Shown here: positions 45,656 to 53,491 of the stretch, piece by piece
How positions within the stretch are numbered: the stretch's first letter is position 1
Layout: each line of letters starts with the position of its first letter
NCBI RefSeq assembly: GCF_020711195.1
Contig: NZ_JAJFAT010000013.1
Location: forward strand, 20,034 to 84,033
DNA length: 64,000 bases
Direction of reading: 5' to 3'
From: Halanaerobium polyolivorans
Lineage (GTDB): Bacteria > Bacillota > Halanaerobiia > Halanaerobiales > Halanaerobiaceae
The notes under the pieces: generated by a model
Told to the model about the DNA's origin: nothing
The model's input: the letters and a program-made list of their open reading frames with translations, nothing else
Databases searched by the model: none
Made by a program: the position numbers and the translations under genes

Positions 45656-46152
45656 ATAAACACCCCAATCAAAAATGAAATTATGACCGCAAATATTAAA
45701 GCAAAAAAGTTTCTGTAAAATGTTATTTTTTTACCTAGCTCTTTTATTTCAACCGGGATTGTGACAAAACCAACCATCGTCAAGGTCGTTATAAAAGCTG
45801 CAACAGGTGTATAGGAGGCTCCTGCATCTATCAATGAACCTGCCAAAGGTAAAGCGATCAAACTGGGGATCATCATCACAGCCCCAAATAGGGCTGCTGC
45901 TGCAACCTGAATTAAATTAAAATCTGCTCCCAAATAGTTTCTGATCACCTCTGGGGGTAAAAAGGCAAAGATGATTCCAATTACCGCCACAATTGATATC
46001 AAAGCAGGAGCAAGCTCTAAACCTTTATTTAAAGCAATTTTTAGGGCCTTTTTAGACTTCTTGGTGCTGTATTTAAATGAAACTGCCAATAATATTAAAG
46101 CTGTTAAGTTAATAATTAAAGCTACTATTTTATTATCCCCCAAATTAGTCAA
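45652..46152 (-). CDS. Half-size permease, ArsP_1/YraQ-like, N-terminal half equivalent
   Basis: 166 residues, about five helices. The core MMIPSLIALPLAGSLIDAGA followed by SYTPVAAFITTLTMVGFVTIP matches the same repeat as its partner. The start is uncertain: TTG at 46152 has no good ribosome site, and a stop lies two codons further up, so either this TTG or a nearby one is used. It precedes the sensor-regulator gene of the hydrogenase in transcription order, but a terminator intervenes. A link to metal or redox handling would be speculation. Confidence 0.72.
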   Translation of the reverse strand: MTNLGDNKIVALIINLTALILLAVSFKYSTKKSKKALKIALNKGLELAPALISIVAVIGIIFAFLPPEVIRNYLGADFNLIQVAAAALFGAVMMIPSLIALPLAGSLIDAGASYTPVAAFITTLTMVGFVTIPVEIKELGKKITFYRNFFALIFAVIISFLIGVFM

Positions 46153-46234
46153 TAATTAAACTATCTATGTAAAGCTTAGATAATTATTAAATAAAAGTCA
46201 ATGAGCTATATCACATTGAACTTTTATTGAACTA

Positions 46235-46297
46235 ATTAAAAAATCCTCTTCTAACTAGAACAGGGCTATATATTAACCTGCCTAGCAGAAGAGGATT
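46235..46297 (-). terminator. Intrinsic terminator after the aminotransferase gene
   Basis: AATCCTCTTCT pairs with AGAAGAGGATT across a 34-base arm that itself folds (CAGG/CCTG). TTTTTT follows on the minus strand. Confidence 0.85.
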
Positions 46298-46313
46298 AAA
46301 GACTAAAACTTTC

Positions 46314-47450
46314 TTATTCTATTTGATCAACAAATACTTTATAAATCTTATCTTTCAGCTGATAACCTAAATCACGAAGACTTTGGTCTAAAGCTTTTAA
46401 AGTTCGATAAATTTTTTCTTCATAACAATTTTCACCCATATGACCGATCCGAAATATATTATTCTTAAATTTGCCAACTGAGCCTGCAATCATGACATTG
46501 TATTTTTCTGTCATATGCTGATTTAATTCCTGAAAGTCGATCATTTCCGGAACTTTGAGGGCAGTTACAGTATCAGAGTAACCATTGTCTGCATATATTT
46601 CTAAACCGGATCTAGAAAGTGCCTTTCTTAATGCTTCGGCTATTCTACTGTGTCTATAATATACTTTTTTATCTGCCAGCCATTTGTCAAGAGCAGCATC
46701 AAGAGCATAAATATCACTAATAGCCTGTGTATATGGGAAATTCTTTTTTTGATACCAGTTCTGCCAGTGCTGTAAATTGGTATAATAACCTTTCACAGCT
46801 GTTTCCCTACTATTTATTAGATCCCAGGCTTTAGTGCTGACACTCATAAAGGTCAAACCGGGAGGTACAGATAAACACTTCTGTGAACCACCTAAAATAA
46901 TATCGATCCCCCAGCTGTCAACATCTATTTCAACTCCACCGATAGAGGAAACTGCATCCACAACAGAGAGGATATTATGCTTATTTAGTAAAGCACAAAT
47001 TTCTTCTGCCGGATTAATGACTCCAGTTGGAGTTTCACAGTGAACAAAAGTGGCAAATTTGAAATCATTATTCTGGCTGAGCTTTTTTTCTAATTCTTTG
47101 CTGTCAATTGCTTTATCATCGGGAAACTCCCATTTAGTTACTTCAGCACCATAAAGGTCGGCAAAATCTGCAAAGCCGCTGCCGAAAATGCCGTTAGCCA
47201 AAACTAAAACCTTATCACCATTTTCAATCAGTGAAGCACAGGCAGATTCCAAACCTAAGATTCCTTCTCCACTCATGATAATCATATCATTTTTAGTTTT
47301 TACTACTTTTTTTAACTTTTTAGAAACATTTAAATAAAAATCAAAAAATTCTGGGTCTAGATCAGGATTGGTAATCTTTTTGCTCATTGCCCGCCTGACT
47401 TCTTCACTAACCTCTGTTGGCCCAGGTGTCATAATTAAAAGGTTATTCAC
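46314..47450 (-). CDS. Class V pyridoxal-phosphate aminotransferase (alanine-glyoxylate/serine-pyruvate type)
   Basis: 378 residues. N-terminal TPGPTEVSEEV, substrate-binding HCETPTGVINP, DAVSSIGG, and the PLP lysine in LGGSQKCLSVPPGL place it with the serine-pyruvate/alanine-glyoxylate group; purine-derived ureidoglycine transaminases are close relatives, so the exact amino donor is open. The GTG at 47450 is chosen: AGGAG is 8 bases away, whereas the earlier GTG at 47459 overlaps it. Transcribed alone between a promoter and a terminator. Confidence 0.9.
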   Translation of the reverse strand: MNNLLIMTPGPTEVSEEVRRAMSKKITNPDLDPEFFDFYLNVSKKLKKVVKTKNDMIIMSGEGILGLESACASLIENGDKVLVLANGIFGSGFADFADLYGAEVTKWEFPDDKAIDSKELEKKLSQNNDFKFATFVHCETPTGVINPAEEICALLNKHNILSVVDAVSSIGGVEIDVDSWGIDIILGGSQKCLSVPPGLTFMSVSTKAWDLINSRETAVKGYYTNLQHWQNWYQKKNFPYTQAISDIYALDAALDKWLADKKVYYRHSRIAEALRKALSRSGLEIYADNGYSDTVTALKVPEMIDFQELNQHMTEKYNVMIAGSVGKFKNNIFRIGHMGENCYEEKIYRTLKALDQSLRDLGYQLKDKIYKVFVDQIE

Positions 47451-47486
47451 ATAAATCACTCCTAAAAATTAAGCTGTAATATAAAT

Positions 47487-47514
47487 CTTATAATTTAAAG
47501 CCGGGTCTTGTCAA
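47487..47514 (-). promoter_or_regulatory. SigA-type promoter of the aminotransferase
   Basis: TTGACA (47509-47514) and TATAAG (47487-47492), 16-bp spacing. Confidence 0.6.
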
Positions 47515-47561
47515 TAGTTTTGATTAAAATAAGCAAAAAACTTTAAAAATAACCGAGTAAC

Positions 47562-47590
47562 TTGCAATAATAATTCAACTACCCTATAAT
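47562..47590 (+). promoter_or_regulatory. SigA-type promoter of the 47634 membrane-protein gene
   Basis: TTGCAA (47562-47567) and TATAAT (47585-47590), 17-bp spacing; divergent from the aminotransferase promoter. Confidence 0.75.
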
Positions 47591-47633
47591 AACTAACAAA
47601 GAAAATTCATCTTTTTCTGGAGGTGATCTATCT

Positions 47634-48323
47634 TTGACAGAAGAGAATAAAGATAAATCAATCCCTTTTATTATAACAATCTCGTATTTGCTTTCATTTT
47701 TATTTATCCGCCTGGCTGTTATTATCGCTGGTGCTGCAGGTAGTGCTGCATCTCAAGCGGTTAAAGCTGGTGAGATCCGCTTTTATATTGGGACAAATAT
47801 AATTTTATTTGGTTACCATATTCATCATTTGTTCATAGGGATATTTTTAATTGCCCTGGCCGGTTGGTTTGCTATAATTGGTTCTGATTATTTTGACAAG
47901 AGAGATACAGCTTTGATGTACGGAATCGGTATGGGCCTGTTTATGGATGAAATAGGACTTTTATTATCCTGGGGAGATTATTGGTCAAGTACTACCTATT
48001 TATTAAGTCTACTTTTAGGTGGTATTTTCTTGAATATAATCTTTTTTCCGGATTTCTGGAATGAGGTTAAAGAACATTTAAGAGCAGTTGATCCCAAAAA
48101 AATGGTTGTTTCACATTATAAAAGAGACTCTATTATTCGGGGGGTAGACAAAATGGCAGAAGAAGCTGGTAAAACGGAAAAAATAAGTCAGATATTTTCA
48201 GGTTTAATATATGTTGCAGTTGGTATAATGATTATTGCAAATCCAGAACTGGTATATTACTGGGTAGCAGGAGGTTTCTTCCTCCAGGGATTAACCATGT
48301 TCGTTAGAGCCTGGAAATCCTAA
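47634..48323 (+). CDS. Uncharacterised membrane protein
   Basis: 229 residues; family not recognised. About seven hydrophobic segments: the first at 11-33, then GYHIHHLFIGIFLIALAGWF, a segment with conserved-looking polar residues (GMGLFMDEIGLLLSWGDYW), and a C-terminal helix pair. Between about 140 and 185 lies a charged cytoplasmic stretch. His pairs and Asp/Glu within membrane segments hint at metal or proton handling, but that is a guess. Start TTG at 47634 is supported by an ideal GGAGGTGATC ribosome site. Monocistronic with its own promoter and terminator. Confidence 0.85.
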   Translation: MTEENKDKSIPFIITISYLLSFLFIRLAVIIAGAAGSAASQAVKAGEIRFYIGTNIILFGYHIHHLFIGIFLIALAGWFAIIGSDYFDKRDTALMYGIGMGLFMDEIGLLLSWGDYWSSTTYLLSLLLGGIFLNIIFFPDFWNEVKEHLRAVDPKKMVVSHYKRDSIIRGVDKMAEEAGKTEKISQIFSGLIYVAVGIMIIANPELVYYWVAGGFFLQGLTMFVRAWKS

Positions 48324-48347
48324 ACTATAAATTTGTAAATCAAGTAG

Positions 48348-48384
48348 AAAAACACCTGAGAGGATTAAACTTTCAGGTGTTTTT
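48348..48384. terminator. Bidirectional terminator between convergent genes
   Basis: AAAACACCTGA / TCAGGTGTTTT with T-runs on both strands, serving the plus-strand membrane protein and the minus-strand degV gene. Confidence 0.9.
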
Positions 48385-48399
48385 AGTTTATAAAAAAAC

Positions 48400-49236
48400 T
48401 TAAAAAGCCAGTACAACTCCACCTTCATTAGCATAAACAGTGCTTATCCCGGCTGTATCAACTATAATAACTTCTCTAAAATTATATCTTTTTTGGGCCT
48501 CTTTTTTTATATACTCTGCCTTTTTAAGGGCATTACAGTGAGAAATGCCGAGAACTTTCTGCTCTAGATCTTTTCCTCTCTCACCTATTTTATCAACCAA
48601 TTTCTTGATTGCTTTTTTACTACCTCTAGCTTTATCTAATAGCATAATTGTCCCATCTTCAGCCCCTGCTAAAATTGGTTTAATATTAAAAAAGGAAGCT
48701 ATTTTTCCTTTTACTTTATTCATTCTTCCTGCTTTGATTAAATTATCGAGTGAATCTAAAACAAATAGGGTTTCCATTTCGGCTATATATTTTTCGGTTT
48801 TTTTAACTATTTCTTCTCTTTCATAACCTGCTTCGATCAATTCTCCAATTTTATAGGCTATCATTGTTTCTCCTACTGTAGCACTATAGGAGTTAAAAAC
48901 ATGGACAAATATATCCTCATTTTCATCATTTATCATCTGCTTTGCCAGCAGAGCACTTTGATAGCTAGCACTCAGTTCTTTAGATAAAGTAACTACAAAT
49001 ACAGTATCATGACCTCTAAATAATTCTAAAAATGATTCTGGAGAAGGACTGGCGGTTTTTGGAGCCTCTTTACTTTTCTGCATGGTCTTTAAAAGTTCTT
49101 CCCTATCTAAACTTTGATCATCAATAAATTTTTTGTCTCCTATATCAATGCTAAGGGGTGCTGTGGAGATATCAAATCTTTCTCTAATATCTTCATTCAA
49201 ATCACAGCAGCTATCTACTACAATTTTTGAATTCAT
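48400..49236 (-). CDS. DegV-family fatty-acid-binding protein
   Basis: 278 residues. DegV/FakB proteins hold a fatty acid for phosphorylation by FakA, feeding exogenous or recycled acyl chains into phospholipid synthesis. Typical features: N-terminal KIVVDSCCDLNEDI, SPSPESFLELF, VVTLSKELSASYQSA, and C-terminal GISHCNAL and GVVLAF. ATG at 49236 with GGAGG 8 bases away; the longer frame starts inside that site. No fakA is next to it. A promoter with an overlapping inverted repeat lies directly upstream. Confidence 0.92.
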   Translation of the reverse strand: MNSKIVVDSCCDLNEDIRERFDISTAPLSIDIGDKKFIDDQSLDREELLKTMQKSKEAPKTASPSPESFLELFRGHDTVFVVTLSKELSASYQSALLAKQMINDENEDIFVHVFNSYSATVGETMIAYKIGELIEAGYEREEIVKKTEKYIAEMETLFVLDSLDNLIKAGRMNKVKGKIASFFNIKPILAGAEDGTIMLLDKARGSKKAIKKLVDKIGERGKDLEQKVLGISHCNALKKAEYIKKEAQKRYNFREVIIVDTAGISTVYANEGGVVLAF

Positions 49237-49264
49237 TATTTTTACCTCCAAAATTCTATATAAG

Positions 49265-49309
49265 TTAACAATCTATATATATTTTATCTATTGTTAAGGT
49301 AAAAATCAA
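49265..49309 (-). promoter_or_regulatory. degV promoter with an overlapping operator-like inverted repeat
   Basis: TTGATT (49304-49309) and TAAAAT (49281-49286), 17-bp spacing. TTAACAAT (49265-49272) and ATTGTTAA (49290-49297) form a perfect 8-bp inverted repeat that brackets the -10. Confidence 0.6.
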
Positions 49310-49329
49310 CTATTCTGGAGAAATAATAA

Positions 49330-49357
49330 AAACCCCGACTAAATTAATAGCCGAGGC
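49330..49357 (-). terminator. Intrinsic terminator after csp
   Basis: CCTCGGC pairs with GTCGGGG (two G-U pairs) followed by TTTTTATT on the minus strand. Confidence 0.75.
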
Positions 49358-49395
49358 ATTTAAATTCTAATTTAATTTAAATTGCTTAATTGTTA

Positions 49396-49599
49396 CTATA
49401 TAACAACAACATTTTCTGCCTGAGGACCACGGTCTCCTTCAACGATTTCAAATTCTACCTCTTGATCTTCACTTAAGGTTTTAAAACCTTCCTGTTCAAT
49501 GGCAGAAAAATGTACAAATACATCGTCTCCATCTTCTCTTTCAATAAATCCATAACCTTTTTTCTCGTCAAACCATTTTACTGTACCTGTGTAAACCAT
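49396..49599 (-). CDS. csp: Cold-shock-domain protein
   Basis: Small nucleic-acid chaperone of 67 residues. Complete cold-shock domain with RNP1 KGYGFI and RNP2 VFVHF. Acidic overall (theoretical charge negative), as in many halophile Csp proteins. ATG behind AGGAGG. It has a strong promoter and a hairpin in its leader. Confidence 0.97.
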   Translation of the reverse strand: MVYTGTVKWFDEKKGYGFIEREDGDDVFVHFSAIEQEGFKTLSEDQEVEFEIVEGDRGPQAENVVVI

Positions 49600-49626
49600 A
49601 TTAATATCTTCCTCCTAAATTTTAAC

Positions 49627-49693
49627 CTGAGTAATGTAACTGTTTTAGGTTACTCAGTGTTTATAATATATCATTCATTTTATAATTTGTCAA
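49627..49693 (-). promoter_or_regulatory. csp promoter and leader hairpin
   Basis: Promoter TTGACA (49688-49693) and TATATT (49665-49670), 17-bp spacing. The leader then forms CTGAGTAA / TTACTCAG (49627-49657), ending about 14 bases before the ribosome site; an inner GTAAC/GTTAC pairing is a competing fold. Confidence 0.75.
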
Positions 49694-49802
49694 ATATTGC
49701 GAATCGATTTTTTACCCTTGCTTAAGTTCAATTTTTGCTGTTTGAAAATAATAATTTATTTTTAATTTAGCTAATTATCTTTTCTGCTCCCTTAATCTAT
49801 GA

Positions 49803-49808
49803 TATAAT
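49803..49808 (+). promoter_or_regulatory. Possible -10 element for the 49897 gene
   Basis: TATAAT with only a weak TTTTCT-like -35 at 17-bp spacing. Rest of 49694-49896 holds nothing else recognisable. Confidence 0.45.
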
Positions 49809-49896
49809 TCTTAAAGAAAGTTTTACTTTTAAATTGATAGGACAATTATAGAGATTAACTTTTAAGAGAAATAAAATAATTTCAGGAGGAAATTAC

Positions 49897-51162
49897 ATGC
49901 CTCAGTATTTAGACAGCAACTTTGTTTTTGATAATATCAATTTATTATTATTAACATCTGGTATTTTAGTTACCTTATTTACTTCATTATCAGCCTGGCG
50001 AAAAATCGAGAAAAACAAGCTCACATTCTATCTACTAATTATTTTTTACATATTAAGTTTCAGTCTGGTTATAACTACAAATAACTGGTTTTTATTTATG
50101 GTTGGCTGGGAAATGGCTACCTTAGCTACTTCTTTGATGCTGGTCTGGGATAATAAAAATATTGCCTGGGAATATTTTGTTATTCAATTTATTGCCGGGG
50201 CCTTTTTACTACTAACTGTGGTTATTGCTTATACAAATGGCTATACTCAAATTGGAGCAATTAACGAGTTCTGGCTGCAGCTGATGTTTATTATCGGTGT
50301 TGGTGTAAAAAGTGCTTTGATTGGGCTCCATTTCTGGGTTCCTTATGTATATAGACAGGCCTCTACCACTTTCTGTGCGATTTCATCTGCCTGGGTTGCT
50401 AAATTAGGTTATATAGCTTTATTGAAAATAATTACCGAGGGCAATAGAGTTCTGCTTTATATGGGAGTTATCATGATCTTTTATGGTGGGATCAAAGCCT
50501 TGGAAGAAAAAAATTATAAGCTGATCTTAGCCTACAGCTCGATCAGCCAGTTTGGTTTTATCGCTCTGGCGATTGGCAGTGGTAATATTTATGGTTATAC
50601 AGGTGCTATCTTACATATTATAGCCCATGCCTTTGCAAAATCGACCTTATTTAATGGGGCCGGAAATTGGTTTAAAGAATTTAATTCTACCTCTATTTTC
50701 GATTTTGAACGGTGTGAACTGAAACAGAAAATCAATGCAGCAAGCACCATCCTGGCCTTTTTGTCTTTGATGGCAGTTCCACTATTTTTAGGTTATAATA
50801 GTAAACACCTTATCAAGTATTCACTTGAATCAATAGCAATGTTTGAGTTTCTTTTACACCTCGGCAGTATCTTAACAGTTGCTTATTCAGTTAAGATAAT
50901 GTGGGTTATTATTTTTAAAGATCTTAAAGATAATGACTTTGATTTTAAAGCTAAAGTAAGCAGCAATTATAAGCCGAATCTGATAGAAAATATTTCTTTG
51001 CTTGTCCCGGCTTTGCTGCTGATTCCACTTGCTTTAACTGCAAATTATTATCTTCAGGCCCATTTTGATTTCCACTATCTTAGCGGGCTATTTACAACTG
51101 CTATTTATTTTATTGTTGCTTATCTGATCCGTTATCCAATTATGTCACGCTTAGAAAGATAG
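49897..51162 (+). CDS. Proton/sodium-translocating antiporter-like subunit (complex I NuoL/M/N, Mrp, HyfB superfamily), orphan
   Basis: 421 residues, about 13 membrane helices. Hallmark residues of the proton-conducting family: Glu in FMVGWEMATLATS, Lys in GVGVKSALIGLHFWVPYVY, the loop LAYSSISQFGFIALAIG, and Lys in IAHAFAKSTLFNGAG. In known complexes such subunits come as sets with others; here it is alone, with its own start region and terminator. It might work as a lone cation/proton antiporter or with a partner elsewhere. For a halophile, sodium extrusion is a reasonable but unproven role. ATG with AGGAGG. Confidence 0.88.
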   Translation: MPQYLDSNFVFDNINLLLLTSGILVTLFTSLSAWRKIEKNKLTFYLLIIFYILSFSLVITTNNWFLFMVGWEMATLATSLMLVWDNKNIAWEYFVIQFIAGAFLLLTVVIAYTNGYTQIGAINEFWLQLMFIIGVGVKSALIGLHFWVPYVYRQASTTFCAISSAWVAKLGYIALLKIITEGNRVLLYMGVIMIFYGGIKALEEKNYKLILAYSSISQFGFIALAIGSGNIYGYTGAILHIIAHAFAKSTLFNGAGNWFKEFNSTSIFDFERCELKQKINAASTILAFLSLMAVPLFLGYNSKHLIKYSLESIAMFEFLLHLGSILTVAYSVKIMWVIIFKDLKDNDFDFKAKVSSNYKPNLIENISLLVPALLLIPLALTANYYLQAHFDFHYLSGLFTTAIYFIVAYLIRYPIMSRLER

Positions 51163-51169
51163 TTAAAGA

Positions 51170-51198
51170 GCTGGTGAAAATTCACCAGCCCTTTTTTT
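51170..51198 (+). terminator. Intrinsic terminator after the antiporter-like gene
   Basis: GCTGGTGAA / TTCACCAGC with a 2-base centre and a run of seven T. It also lies after the convergent opuC binding-protein gene. Confidence 0.9.
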
Positions 51199-51222
51199 GT
51201 CTATAGCTATTTGTTTTTGGCT

Positions 51223-52170
51223 TTAATCATTGATATATTCTGCTAAACCACTGATAGTTTGTAGATTCAATTCTGCTGCTCTTTCTTCTCTCATCAGTAA
51301 TGTATAGGTGTTATTAGCTTCTGCAAAATTAAGCCAGTGGATATTATGGGTTTCTTTATCCCAGTCTTTTACCTTTGTATAGGCTTCTTCTGCACCTACT
51401 ATACCTTCTTCTCCCATACTTGTCATCAAAGTTGTTCCTGTATATTCCCAGTAAATATCGATTTGATCTGACTCAATTGCATTTCTTAAAACAGCTGTTG
51501 AGCCTAAACTGGTTCTATCTCTTACATCATAGCCATGGTTTTCTAATAATTGTACGGTAATACTACCTAAAATCAGCTGTTCTGTCCAGTTTTTTGAAGA
51601 AACAACAATTGTTGCTCCTTCTTTTTCTGCTGCAGCTTCAACTAATAGGGAGCTTTCTGCAAGAAAATCGGCTGCTATTTGATCTGGCTCTTCACCATCT
51701 ACATCTGCTCTTTCATTAAGCTCTATCAATTTTTCATCGGTAAATAATTCGCTTAATTCATTGATTAGAGCTTCTAATTCTGGATATTCAGCCAGTATTT
51801 CTCCTCTGACAAGAGGCGCTACATTATAAGCGGGGAAAAATCCTCTGTCATCTCTAAGCATTCTTAAATTCATCGATGAAATTCTGCCATCTGTAGCATA
51901 ACCCATCGCTACATCAACTTGATCAGAATCTAAAGCCTCATAGCTCAAACCAATCTGGATTGTACTTAAAGCATCTCGATCAAATCTAAAACCATACTCT
52001 TCTTCTAATCCTGGTATCCCATCTTCCCTTTCCAAGAAGTCAACACTTGTCGCCATCCTAATCGTCTCTTTTTCTCCAGCGACTTCTTCTTGAGTACAGC
52101 CTCCCAGAAAGAAAGCTGAGAAAAGAAGCAAAACAGCGATTAACAATATTAATTTTTTCTTTTTAAACAT
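51223..52170 (-). CDS. Betaine/choline-type ABC substrate-binding lipoprotein, circularly permuted
   Basis: 315 residues with a lipoprotein signal (lipobox LGGC at about residue 25). The protein is OpuC/OpuB-like, but its halves are swapped. Residues about 36-170 (EYGFRFDRD, IQIGLSYEAL, AYATDGRI-like MGYATDGRISS, LRDDRGFFPAYN) match the C-terminal half of ordinary OpuCC. Residues about 185-315 (SKNWTEQLILG, LGSTAVLRNAI, WEYTGTTLMTS, EANNTYTLLM) match its N-terminal half. The fold should survive because the two termini of the family lie near each other. Last gene of the opuC-type operon. Ligand probably glycine betaine, choline or a related osmolyte. Confidence 0.9.
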   Translation of the reverse strand: MFKKKKLILLIAVLLLFSAFFLGGCTQEEVAGEKETIRMATSVDFLEREDGIPGLEEEYGFRFDRDALSTIQIGLSYEALDSDQVDVAMGYATDGRISSMNLRMLRDDRGFFPAYNVAPLVRGEILAEYPELEALINELSELFTDEKLIELNERADVDGEEPDQIAADFLAESSLLVEAAAEKEGATIVVSSKNWTEQLILGSITVQLLENHGYDVRDRTSLGSTAVLRNAIESDQIDIYWEYTGTTLMTSMGEEGIVGAEEAYTKVKDWDKETHNIHWLNFAEANNTYTLLMREERAAELNLQTISGLAEYIND

Positions 52171-52186
52171 AAATCCAACTCCTATC

Positions 52187-52807
52187 TTATTTTAATTTTT
52201 TTCCTAAAAGCTCAAATGAACGATCTAAGATTATTGCAATAAAGGCAGCTAATAAAGATCCCAGCAGGATCTTAGGTCTATCAAACATAGCTAAACCTGT
52301 AAAAATCATCTGGCCTAAACCACCTGCTCCGATTAAATTAGATACCACAGCTGTGCCAACTGTAACCACAGCAGCTGTCTGAATACCGGCAATTATAATT
52401 GGTAGGGCTAAGGGTAATTCAACCTTATATAAAATTTCAAAAGGGGTCATTCCCATTCCCCGAGCGGCTTCTATAATTTCAGGCTCAATATTATTTAAGC
52501 CGGCAATGGTATTTCTAATAATAGGTAATAGAGCATAGATAATTAAAGCGGTCACCGCAGGTACAAAACCTACTCCCAAAAAGGGCAGTACCAATGCTAT
52601 AACAGCCAAACTTGGTAGTCCCTGAGCTATATTGAAGATAAAAATTAATTTTTCACTATGTTTTTTTATAAAGTTTCTGCTTAAAATTATACCTATCGGT
52701 AGGGCAATAATTATAGCAGTTGAAACCGAAACAAATACCAGTCTTAAATGCTGGATCATCAATCTTATCCCATCATCAACAAAAATTTGCCAGTATTCAG
52801 CTAACAT
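52187..52807 (-). CDS. Betaine/choline ABC transporter permease (OpuCB/OpuCD type)
   Basis: 206 residues, about five helices. The EAA loop is EIIEAARGMGMTPFEILYKVELPLALPIIIAG. It starts three bases after the previous permease stop is read (TAAATG), so the two are tightly coupled and form a heterodimer. No binding-protein fusion. Confidence 0.93.
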   Translation of the reverse strand: MLAEYWQIFVDDGIRLMIQHLRLVFVSVSTAIIIALPIGIILSRNFIKKHSEKLIFIFNIAQGLPSLAVIALVLPFLGVGFVPAVTALIIYALLPIIRNTIAGLNNIEPEIIEAARGMGMTPFEILYKVELPLALPIIIAGIQTAAVVTVGTAVVSNLIGAGGLGQMIFTGLAMFDRPKILLGSLLAAFIAIILDRSFELLGKKLK

Positions 52808-53473
52808 TTATTGATCCCTCCCCAGGTTAAGACTTTTTAAAACCCCTGGTGAAAGGAATTTCTTTTCTAGAAAACCCATTAAGATATCAACACTTACCGA
52901 AATAGATGAAACCAAGATGGCCCCTGTTATAATCATTTCGGTTCTGGTTCTAACAATCCCCTGATAGATCAGCTGACCTAAATTTCTCTCCCCTATAAAA
53001 ACAGCCAGAGTTGCGATCCCGACCATCATTACAAGGGCTACCCTTACTCCAGCAATTATAACGGGTAAAGCAAGGGGCAGCTGTACCTTCCAGAGTATTT
53101 GACGCTCTGTCATACCCATTCCCCTGGCAGACTCGATAATAGCTGGATTTACCCCATTTAAAGCTGTATAAACATTTCTCAAAATAGGGATCATCGAATA
53201 TAAGACTAGAGCAAATACAGCGCTTCTAATATTTAAGCCAAAGGCGGGAATGGTCATTAAAATCCCATATAATGAGATGCTAGGCACCGCCATAATAAAA
53301 CTACCAAAAGCGATCAATGTTTTGGCTGTTTTACTCTTGTTTCTGATAATTATTCCCAGACTCAACCAGAGAAACAGGGATAAAATTATTGAGATCAAAA
53401 GCAGATATAGGTGGGCAAAAGTATAGTCGATAATATTATCTATATTGCTGATAAAATAATTAATAACAGACAT
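52808..53473 (-). CDS. Betaine/choline ABC transporter permease (OpuCB/OpuCD type)
   Basis: 221 residues, about six helices, with EAA-loop residues AIIESARGMGMTERQ and LPLALPVIIAG. About a third of residues are shared with its downstream partner by eye, as expected of paralogous permeases in OpuC operons. ATG with GGGAGGG. Follows the ATPase gene by 18 bases. Confidence 0.93.
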   Translation of the reverse strand: MSVINYFISNIDNIIDYTFAHLYLLLISIILSLFLWLSLGIIIRNKSKTAKTLIAFGSFIMAVPSISLYGILMTIPAFGLNIRSAVFALVLYSMIPILRNVYTALNGVNPAIIESARGMGMTERQILWKVQLPLALPVIIAGVRVALVMMVGIATLAVFIGERNLGQLIYQGIVRTRTEMIITGAILVSSISVSVDILMGFLEKKFLSPGVLKSLNLGRDQ

Positions 53474-53491
53474 CTTTTAACCCTCCCGAAA

